A DNA stretch of 8,593 nucleotides from Candidatus Mcinerneyibacteriota bacterium (GTDB lineage: Bacteria; AUK180; JAQVHJ01), in contig DAOVMD010000106.1 of assembly GCA_030630935.1 (NCBI GenBank), positions 1 to 8,593 of the forward strand, given 5' to 3'. Below, piece by piece: positions 1-5,742 of the stretch (its first letter is position 1; the number at the start of each line of letters is the position of its first letter). The notes under the pieces are model-generated. The model made no database searches. It had not been told where the DNA came from and worked only from the letters and a program-made list of their open reading frames with translations. A program made the position numbers and the translations under genes.

Positions 1-394
1 ACCTTTCTTCATCACCTTCAGGTTGATCCCAGGCATATCGATGATAGCCAGTATTAATTATAAGGACATCGCCTTCTTTAACTTCGACCCTGTCTTCAAT
101 ATCTTTAGAAGTATAGATACCGTAGTCTTCTGCGATATCGGAAATATCAACCACTACACCATCATGAATAAGAAGATCCAGCGGGAGACTTGCAATGTCC
201 TTACCATGAGTACAGAAATGTAATGGTCCGTCCAAATGAGTTCCCACATGATTGCTGGTTGTAATAATTTGACCATTCGCACCGGAGTGAGTTAATCTTT
301 TAAAGAACCTGGTTGTTAACGGCTCATAAGTTGGCCAAGCCGGGGTTAAGACACTAATTGGCTGTGTCAAGTCGTACATTTTGTTAAATACCAT
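1..394 (-). CDS. Cyclase / kynurenine formamidase-family metal hydrolase (N-terminal 131 residues, cut by window edge)
   Basis: The minus strand is open from an ATG at 394 to the left edge with no stop, giving 131 residues that begin MVFNKMYDLTQPI. Metal-dependent hydrolases of this family (PF04199: kynurenine formamidase, isatin hydrolase) hydrolyse N-formyl or cyclic amides. The hallmark metal-binding signature HxGTHxDxPxH is intact at residues 49-59 (H49, H53, D55, H59), and the early PAWP segment (residues 18-21) sits where family members carry an active-site tryptophan. Family proteins are usually about 210-260 residues, so roughly the C-terminal half lies outside. The first ATG is chosen because a near-perfect AAGGAGGT site lies 6 nt upstream; M6 would also be a typical family start. 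It follows the CoA-transferase gene by 18 nt and is probably the next gene of the same operon. Its substrate cannot be read from sequence; a cyclic amide or ureide is my inference from the neighbours. Confidence 0.9.
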   Translation of the reverse strand, partial: MVFNKMYDLTQPISVLTPAWPTYEPLTTRFFKRLTHSGANGQIITTSNHVGTHLDGPLHFCTHGKDIASLPLDLLIHDGVVVDISDIAEDYGIYTSKDIEDRVEVKEGDVLIINTGYHRYAWDQPEGDEER

Positions 395-400
395 AGAAAA

Positions 401-408
401 ACCTCCTT
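401..408 (-). promoter_or_regulatory. Strong ribosome binding site for the cyclase-family gene
   Basis: On the minus strand this reads AAGGAGGT, almost the full anti-16S consensus, followed by TTTTCT and the ATG at 394. It is the best Shine-Dalgarno site in the window and fixes the start of the truncated hydrolase gene. It lies in the 18-nt spacer after the CoA-transferase stop codon. Confidence 0.85.
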
Positions 409-412
409 ATTT

Positions 413-1624
413 TTAAATTACTTTTTCTTTTCTTAATCTTTTAATTTCCTTAGTTGAATAGCCTAAACTTTTCAGGATTCTTTCTGTATCCTCTCCAAGA
501 TCAGGCGCTGGTTTTTTATGCTTTTCATCTTTCAGGATATTCATTTTAATAGGGTTCCCCGCCATCTTCATTGTGCCGAAGTCCTTATCTTTTGCATCAA
601 TTATCATATTTCTTGCGAGGACTTGCGGATGAGTGAAAACCTTTTCAATATCATTAATTGTACTTGAAGGAATCTGAAGGCTATCAAAGATTTCTATCCA
701 CTGCTCAGTTGATTTTTCGTTCATAATATCATCTAATAATGGAATTAATTGTTCCAAATGCTCAGTTCTCAAGTCATTTGTCTCAAACTCCGGCATCTCC
801 AATAACGCTTCCCTATCAATTGCTTTACAAAATTTCACCCATAATTTATCATTACCAATTGCAACAATAATATGTGAATCCTTAGTACTAAATGCCTGGA
901 ACGGAGTAATTGATGGATGTCTTGTCCCTAATGGTTTTGGAGATTCCCCGGAAACAATATATCGAACAATTGCATTCTCCAGGATTGCTATTTGAGAATC
1001 AAGCATTGCCACGTCGATAAAGGCTCCTTCCCCAGTTTTCTGCCGGTTGAATAGTGCGGTCATAATTCCAATTACAGTAAATAACGCAGCTGTAATATCA
1101 CCAATTGAACTGCCAACTCTAACCGGTGGTCCATCGGGATTCCCGGTTATACTCATAAGACCACCCATCGCCTGAACTATCATATCATAGGCAGGAAAAT
1201 TTGAATAAGGCCCTGAATGCCCGAATCCGGAACACGCAGCATAGATTATTTTTGGATTAACTTTTTTCAATTCATCATAATCAATACCCAATTTTTTTGT
1301 TGTTCCGGGCCGATAATTTTCCACGACTATATCAGCATCTATAATCATCTTTTTTAGAATCTTAACTGCTTCGGGTTTCTTTAAATTTAAGGTCATACTT
1401 TCTTTGCCACGGTTAATAGAAAAGAAATATCCGCTTTTATCTTCAATAAAAGGACCAAAGTGCCTTGCATCATCCCCAACACCCGGCATCTCAACTTTAA
1501 TTACTTCAGCTCCAAGATCTGCAAGTACCATGGTAGTATATGGACCTGCAAGAACTCGAGTCAAATCAATAACTTTGATCCCCTTTAATGGCTGTTTAGT
1601 TTTGGTTGATTGCTTTTTTGACAT
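413..1624 (-). CDS. Class III (CaiB/BaiF) CoA-transferase
   Basis: This 403-residue protein matches the usual length (about 380-430) of family III CoA-transferases such as formyl-CoA:oxalate, carnitine and succinyl-CoA-dependent transferases. These move CoA between two carboxylic acids through an aspartyl-anhydride/thioester intermediate. Visible signatures are the N-terminal GIKVIDLTRVLAGP (residues 15-28), LADLGAEVIKVE (34-45), ENYRPGT (102-108), a GFGHSGPY loop (133-140), and GSSIGDITAALF (171-182), where D176 is the expected catalytic aspartate. A lysine-rich tail of about 12 residues precedes the conserved start; the first ATG is still preferred because GGAG lies 6 nt upstream. The gene begins 20 nt after the DUF1116 stop and ends 18 nt before the cyclase-family ATG, so it is operonic. 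The acyl donor and acceptor cannot be read from sequence. Its neighbours suggest a small acid released by carbamoyl transfer, such as oxamate or oxalate, but that is inference. Confidence 0.93.
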   Translation of the reverse strand: MSKKQSTKTKQPLKGIKVIDLTRVLAGPYTTMVLADLGAEVIKVEMPGVGDDARHFGPFIEDKSGYFFSINRGKESMTLNLKKPEAVKILKKMIIDADIVVENYRPGTTKKLGIDYDELKKVNPKIIYAACSGFGHSGPYSNFPAYDMIVQAMGGLMSITGNPDGPPVRVGSSIGDITAALFTVIGIMTALFNRQKTGEGAFIDVAMLDSQIAILENAIVRYIVSGESPKPLGTRHPSITPFQAFSTKDSHIIVAIGNDKLWVKFCKAIDREALLEMPEFETNDLRTEHLEQLIPLLDDIMNEKSTEQWIEIFDSLQIPSSTINDIEKVFTHPQVLARNMIIDAKDKDFGTMKMAGNPIKMNILKDEKHKKPAPDLGEDTERILKSLGYSTKEIKRLRKEKVI

Positions 1625-1644
1625 TTTTTACTCCGTAGTTGTTT

Positions 1645-2886
1645 TTACTTAATATATTTTCCAGAAAATTTAATCAATGCATCTTTAAATACTGCTTCGG
1701 GAGGAAAAGTTAATCCAGCCCCCACTTGCCCTACACCAGGGTCTTTGTGAGCAATTCCCGTATTTATCCTTGGTAGAATTCCTGTCTCAACAACCTTTGT
1801 AATATCTACACCTGTCGGAGTACCCCTAAAATTGAAAGCAGGAATTTTATATGAATCGTTTTCGCCTACAGTAATTTCATACATTTTCAGTGTATAATTC
1901 ATTGCATCTTGTACAGTTCCGCCTACAAACCCGACAATTGCGGGAGCAGCCGCCATCGCAAATGCTCCAATACCCATTGTTTCTGTAATTGTGGAATCGC
2001 CAATATCCGGATTCGCATCAGCTTCAGTAAATCCGGGTAAATATAACCCTTCCACCGGTTGCGCAGGTCCTGCAAACCATTCTCCGGGTAACCCGGCAAT
2101 TCTAATACCTAAGTCCGTACCATTTCTGGCCATAACAGTCATTATTGAACAACCTTCAGTTCCATCAATTACCATTGTCGTTGCCTTGGCTGCAGGCATT
2201 GTAAGATTCAGAAAGAAATGATCATTACCGTCAATAAACCTGAATACTTCAGCTTTTACCTTCTCTTCAATATCAAGTTCTATCAGGGTGGGTCCAATCA
2301 TTCTTAAAAATAATGATGTTCCGGCACGATTACGGTTATGCCCTTCATCACCCATCTGTAAAGCTTGTGCAATTACAGGTTTTAAGGCAATCCCGCCAAG
2401 GTTCTTTATTATTTGCTTTAGAACCGGGAAAAGTACTGTTTCCAGCCATTTTAACCTATCAATTACTTCCTGTGAATTAGCACCATACCTTAGAACTTTT
2501 CCTAACCCTTCATTTAGAGTGCAATATGCTTTATTTCCAAATGTCTTATTCTCAACTATCCAAACGGGCATACTGGGTGAAATTACCCCGGCCATTGGCC
2601 CGACAGAATCATGATGATGGCAAGGATCAAATTTAATTTTACCTGACTCGAGTAGTTTTTCCGCTTCAGAAGAATCCTTTGCCTTACCTTCATAAATAAG
2701 AGCTCCAATCATTGCTCCCTTCATCGGACCGCACATCCGAACCCAAGTGATTGGTGGTCCCGCGTGCAGAAGCATATCCTCATTAAATTCAGGAATCACA
2801 TCCCGGGCAATTGCAAGATCTATCACAACAGGTTCTGCTGAAAGGATTTTTTTTAAGGCGTCTTCGTTTATTTTATTAAAATTCAT
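1645..2886 (-). CDS. allG: DUF1116 protein, AllG/YlbE-like subunit of oxamate carbamoyltransferase
   Basis: This 413-residue protein is nearly the same length as E. coli YlbE (AllG, about 419). With FdrA (AllF) and YlbF (AllH), YlbE forms the oxamate carbamoyltransferase of anaerobic allantoin degradation, which phosphorolyses oxalurate to oxamate and carbamoyl phosphate. DUF1116 features visible here are an N-terminal NKINEDALKKIL segment, LLHAGPPI (residues 39-46), MCGPMKGAMIGALIYEG (51-67), a histidine cluster CHHHDSVGPMAGVISPSMP (89-107) and EGHNRNRAGTSLF (181-193). The glycine/alanine-rich C-terminal half is typical and I see no signal peptide. The reading frame extends upstream to a TTG at 2898, but I start at the ATG at 2886 because GGAG lies 6 nt before it; the intermediate ATG at 2892 would abut that site. 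The gene is separated from the FdrA C-terminal piece by about 160 nt and followed after 20 nt by the CoA-transferase. Function in this host is inferred from the family; the actual carbamoyl substrate may differ. Confidence 0.92.
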   Translation of the reverse strand: MNFNKINEDALKKILSAEPVVIDLAIARDVIPEFNEDMLLHAGPPITWVRMCGPMKGAMIGALIYEGKAKDSSEAEKLLESGKIKFDPCHHHDSVGPMAGVISPSMPVWIVENKTFGNKAYCTLNEGLGKVLRYGANSQEVIDRLKWLETVLFPVLKQIIKNLGGIALKPVIAQALQMGDEGHNRNRAGTSLFLRMIGPTLIELDIEEKVKAEVFRFIDGNDHFFLNLTMPAAKATTMVIDGTEGCSIMTVMARNGTDLGIRIAGLPGEWFAGPAQPVEGLYLPGFTEADANPDIGDSTITETMGIGAFAMAAAPAIVGFVGGTVQDAMNYTLKMYEITVGENDSYKIPAFNFRGTPTGVDITKVVETGILPRINTGIAHKDPGVGQVGAGLTFPPEAVFKDALIKFSGKYIK

Positions 2887-3048
2887 TTGCATCTCCAAGA
2901 TTATTAAGCATGTAAAACAAAGGAAAACTATTCAAACATTCTACTATCGCTTTAAAATTAAATATTATTATCAAACTTCCTGAATTAAAACATTCAACTC
3001 CGTATATGCTTCTATCCATTTCAATCTTCATGCAGAATTCTCCATTAT
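2887..3048 (-). other. AT-rich intergenic spacer inside the carbamoyltransferase gene set
   Basis: This is the longest stretch without a confident gene. It separates the FdrA C-terminal piece from the DUF1116 gene, whereas the other spacers in the block are 75 nt or less. I see no convincing hairpin terminator. A 51-codon reading frame runs on the minus strand from an ATG at 3031 to a TAA at 2878-2876, overlapping the first codons of the DUF1116 gene in another frame. A GGAG sits 8 nt before its ATG. The predicted peptide has no motif I recognise and an AT-driven composition, so I do not call it a gene. A TTGAAT box with AT-rich sequence downstream could be a weak internal promoter, but no consensus -10 element lies at good spacing. 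Confidence 0.5.
2893..2896 (-). promoter_or_regulatory. Ribosome binding site that decides the DUF1116 start
   Basis: The minus strand reads GGAG here, then ATGCAA, then the ATG at 2886. The six-nucleotide spacing favours 2886 over the upstream ATG at 2892 (zero spacing) and over the TTG at 2898, which overlaps the site itself. Confidence 0.65.
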
Positions 3049-3240
3049 TTATTCTCCGTCTTTAATCTTATTTATAATATCTAATAACCTCTTATCCCCA
3101 CCTGCCGGTGACCGCCAATCCATATTGATTGATTGACCTTCTGCATTCTTTATGGCATCATGGAATAATTCTACTCCAATATTTAAAACTACAAGTTTTG
3201 ATTGAAAAAGTTTATTGATCTTTTCAGTGTTTATTTTCAT
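3049..3240 (-). CDS. Detached C-terminal domain of FdrA (63 residues)
   Basis: This small protein contains LVVLNIGVELFHDAIKNAE (residues 17-35) and MDWRSPAGGDKRLLDIINKI (40-59). From memory, E. coli FdrA ends with a closely similar stretch: VINIGL..F, then W.PVAGGNKKL..LLERL. I therefore read it as the last part of FdrA encoded as its own gene. Sizes agree: 504 plus 63 residues is 567, against about 555 for intact E. coli FdrA. Its ATG overlaps the FdrA stop as ATGA, with AAGGG about 6 nt upstream inside the end of fdrA, so it is probably translated by coupling and assembles with the larger part. An in-frame TAA lies just before its ATG, so it has no longer start. It could be a natural gene split, a product also made as a fusion by slippage on the adjacent A6 run, or an artefact of one missing A. 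No independent function is known to me. Confidence 0.8.
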   Translation of the reverse strand: MKINTEKINKLFQSKLVVLNIGVELFHDAIKNAEGQSINMDWRSPAGGDKRLLDIINKIKDGE

Positions 3241-4751
3241 TTTTTACCCTTTAATATTTCGTTTGCAAAGTATATCATTGAAATGTGAGACTCAAAGATA
3301 TGTACTCCAACATCCCTAAGTTTCGATACTTGCATGTTTTTATCCTGAAAATCCAAATCAGTCCCGAGTACATACGCAAGTATAATTTTTTCACCCTTCT
3401 CCTTCTTCAAAACCGGTAATAAAGCCCCTGCCATATCTTCATGAGACCCTGATCCAAGGACAATATCTAATAAAATCACACCTGTTTCCGGATCGGTTAA
3501 CTCCTGCTCCAACTTTTCAATCCTGGATTCGGGGTCGATCATGGGATGCGGGCGGCCCCTTGTAAAGAAATCATCACCAAGGTCAATGATAGTGTTATCT
3601 TTCGAATTCAAGGGGTTTTCAAGCTTGTATTCTGGTTTATAATGAATATTTGAATAGACTTTATTCCCCGATTTCTCAAGATTCACAATCGCTTCATCGG
3701 CAAGAGTTCCACCTGTATATAAACCCCTGATAAATTTTCCGGTCTTGAGCTCTGGAATATCAAATTCTTCAAATTGAAGATTAAAAGTCTCTAAATCTTT
3801 TTTATCCCTGTTCCCTTTTAATAATTCAACAGCAAGTCCGGCAGTATGACTTAAGTTTTTAGCAATGAAAACATTATTATTATCTGACTTCAAGTTAGAA
3901 TGGATAAAGTACAGAACAAAAGGCATTTCTGATTCCTTTAACATGTTCATAATATCTTCTGCAACTTCAGGAGCCGGCGGTTTGGAGATGAGAACAATAA
4001 CTTCAGTTTCGGGATCATTTATGAGTGCGGTGATTGCAGTTTTCATTGTAATCCCGCCTACTTCAGAAGATAGGTCTCGCCCGCCAATGCCAATCGCCTG
4101 TGAAATGCCTTCACCTAAATTATGAATCTCACACGTTACAGCTTGTAACCCGGTTCCCGATGCTGAGATTAAACCAATTTTACCTTTTCGTACTTTATTC
4201 GCAAAGCCTAATGGGATTTCATTAATGATTGAAGTTCCACAATCCGGACCCATTACCATCAATCCTTTCTCAAGCGCTAATTTTTTAATTTCAATCTCCT
4301 CAGAAATTGTGACATTATCAGAAAATATCATAACATTTTTCCCTTCCCGAAGAGCATTCTTAGCTTCCCACGATGCATGCTCACCCGGAAGTGAAATTAA
4401 AATAAAGTTTATATCAGAATAAATCTTCAGGGCTCCTTCAATGGATCTCGGCGAATACTCATCACTAATACCGGAGTCCTTGAGGCTTAATATCTCATCA
4501 AATTTCTCTAAGATCACTTCGGTTGATAAGGAGTCTACTAATTCAAAATAGATAATTAAATCAAGACTCGTGGCATCTGAAAAATCCTGTTCATTTAATC
4601 CCATGTCTATCAGAAATTGCTTATTTGCATCTGAACCCATAATTAACTGGGCATCTTCAACACCTTCGTCCTTTCGTAATATACCTGAAATGCGCATTAG
4701 CTCAACAGAATCGAAGTAACTATTCTTCCTGATTAAAATATGTTTTTTCAT
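3237..4751 (-). CDS. fdrA: FdrA/AllF-like acyl-CoA synthetase-family protein, oxamate carbamoyltransferase subunit (lacks the C-terminal end)
   Basis: This 504-residue protein follows the FdrA pattern, which is related to the CoA-binding and ligase domains of succinyl-CoA synthetase. In E. coli FdrA (AllF) is a required part of the oxamate carbamoyltransferase acting on oxalurate. Conserved blocks are MGSDANKQFL (residues 38-47), FSDNVTISEEIEIK (143-156), VMGPDCGTSI (166-175), GLISASGTGLQ (193-203), AIGIGGRDLSSEVGG (219-233), SKPPAPEV (256-263), LYTGGTLADEA (344-354), IIDLGDDFFTRGRPHPMIDP (388-407) and LLDIVLGSG (427-435). The glycine-rich loops are expected nucleotide/CoA-type binding turns, and I see no signal peptide. 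The ATG lies 3 nt after the DUF2877 stop; only a weak AGG precedes it, so translational coupling is likely. The family's last 55 or so residues are missing here and appear in the next gene, which overlaps the stop as ATGA. This organism may use a substrate other than oxalurate. Confidence 0.94.
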   Translation of the reverse strand: MKKHILIRKNSYFDSVELMRISGILRKDEGVEDAQLIMGSDANKQFLIDMGLNEQDFSDATSLDLIIYFELVDSLSTEVILEKFDEILSLKDSGISDEYSPRSIEGALKIYSDINFILISLPGEHASWEAKNALREGKNVMIFSDNVTISEEIEIKKLALEKGLMVMGPDCGTSIINEIPLGFANKVRKGKIGLISASGTGLQAVTCEIHNLGEGISQAIGIGGRDLSSEVGGITMKTAITALINDPETEVIVLISKPPAPEVAEDIMNMLKESEMPFVLYFIHSNLKSDNNNVFIAKNLSHTAGLAVELLKGNRDKKDLETFNLQFEEFDIPELKTGKFIRGLYTGGTLADEAIVNLEKSGNKVYSNIHYKPEYKLENPLNSKDNTIIDLGDDFFTRGRPHPMIDPESRIEKLEQELTDPETGVILLDIVLGSGSHEDMAGALLPVLKKEKGEKIILAYVLGTDLDFQDKNMQVSKLRDVGVHIFESHISMIYFANEILKGKK

Positions 4752-4754
4752 AAC

Positions 4755-5669
4755 TTATTGCCTGATTTTTAAATTATAATTTTCAAGAAATAACAAAACT
4801 CCTGTAAATAAATCTTCCCCTGAACTGTGACCATACTCTTCTATCTTAAGGAATTCTTTCTTAAATCGCAGAGTTGAATAATTAAATATCAGCTTAAATA
4901 TTCTTATTAGAATCCATGGTAAATACCCCTTCTGTATTCCGGATAATGTATGTGACGATATGCTTGATAAATACTTTTTTACCTCGTTTAATTCGGAAGT
5001 TATGCCATATGTATTATAGTATTGCTTTAATAATAAAGCGGTTGTAATAAATCCAATGAAGAGGTCGTCTCCGGATGGTGTTAATCCTGGACCTAAACCT
5101 ATTATTGATAAGATATTCTTTTTAATTAAGTCAGAGTCTTTAAGCTTAATTGAAACACGGATTCTATTAAAGAAATCCAGGTATTTCTCCTGTAAACGAT
5201 TCTCGAAATTAGAATATGTATCAATTGTTCTTTTGAATAAGTAAACCTTGAGAAGGGAGGATTTCAACGGAATTTGAGTTAGTTCTTCTCGAATTTTTCT
5301 AATATTTTTATTTACTTTCTCAAAATCCAAGCAGCTGATCTGTAAAATATCGAAACTATTATCAACGATTTCAGCATCTGAATAATCCAACTCCAGGTTC
5401 CGGAAGAATATTTTATTATCCTTAACTACTCCAGACTTCCCTAACTTTTCTATAAAAATATCTTTTAATCTTCTTCCATTTTCAATGTACATTCCATTTG
5501 TAGGTAAGTACTTATTATTAAAGTTAATGTTTAACATATCTTGGTTATTTAGTATTATATTGGTCGAATTAATATAAACCTTTTGTATTCTTGCGGTGTA
5601 ATATGTATTTGAATTAATTGAGAAAAGTTTTGTAACAGTTGTTACCGGAAAGGAATATTGTTTTCTCAT
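4755..5669 (-). CDS. allH: DUF2877 protein, AllH/YlbF-like subunit of oxamate carbamoyltransferase
   Basis: This 304-residue protein carries the DUF2877 hallmark GLGPGLTPSGDD at residues 191-202, followed by a hydrophobic helix (FIGFITTALLL), and a second conserved glycine motif, GHSSGEDLFTG, at 280-290. In E. coli the DUF2877 protein YlbF (AllH) works with FdrA and YlbE in oxamate carbamoyltransferase. The N-terminal 180 residues are poorly conserved, rich in Lys, Asn and Ile, and recognisable only by position. The protein is somewhat longer than E. coli YlbF (about 271). I see no signal peptide; the hydrophobic stretch in the C-terminal half is too short and polar-flanked to call a membrane protein. 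The ATG has GGAG 5 nt upstream and follows a probable terminator hairpin. It ends 3 nt before the fdrA ATG. E. coli has the order fdrA-ylbE-ylbF; here the DUF2877 gene comes first. A partly independent start of transcription is possible but no good promoter is visible. Confidence 0.88.
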   Translation of the reverse strand: MRKQYSFPVTTVTKLFSINSNTYYTARIQKVYINSTNIILNNQDMLNINFNNKYLPTNGMYIENGRRLKDIFIEKLGKSGVVKDNKIFFRNLELDYSDAEIVDNSFDILQISCLDFEKVNKNIRKIREELTQIPLKSSLLKVYLFKRTIDTYSNFENRLQEKYLDFFNRIRVSIKLKDSDLIKKNILSIIGLGPGLTPSGDDLFIGFITTALLLKQYYNTYGITSELNEVKKYLSSISSHTLSGIQKGYLPWILIRIFKLIFNYSTLRFKKEFLKIEEYGHSSGEDLFTGVLLFLENYNLKIRQ

Positions 5670-5697
5670 TATACTCCGAATAAAGTGTTCAATCTAG

Positions 5698-5731
5698 AAA
5701 AAAGTTGGGTGGTACAAATCAAGCACCACCC
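5698..5731 (-). terminator. Probable intrinsic terminator or attenuator after the molybdenum subunit gene
   Basis: On the minus strand GGGTGGT pairs perfectly with ACCACCC (5731-5725 with 5713-5707). An inner G-T wobble and a C-G pair extend the stem to 9 bp around a TTGATTT loop. The stem is followed by AAC and then six T residues (5703-5698), as in a rho-independent terminator in the direction of transcription. The three-base gap before the T run makes it imperfect. It begins 11 nt after the hydroxylase stop and lies about 28 nt before the DUF2877 ATG, leaving almost no room for a separate promoter. Partial read-through is therefore likely. Confidence 0.7.
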
Positions 5732-5742
5732 GATATAAATAA

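Noticed and set aside
23-223. Plus-strand 66-codon frame at the left edge
   Set aside because: It is antisense to the cyclase-family gene, whose HxGTHxDxPxH motif shows that the minus strand is the coding one.
2887-2898. TTG (2898) or ATG (2892) as start of the DUF1116 gene
   Set aside because: The GGAG ribosome site overlaps the TTG and abuts the ATG at 2892, while it sits 6 nt before the ATG at 2886.
5670-5697. Promoter TTGAAC with TATAAT just before the DUF2877 ATG
   Set aside because: The two boxes are only 13 nt apart and the TATAAT overlaps the start codon, so a sigma-70 promoter there would not give a usable leader.
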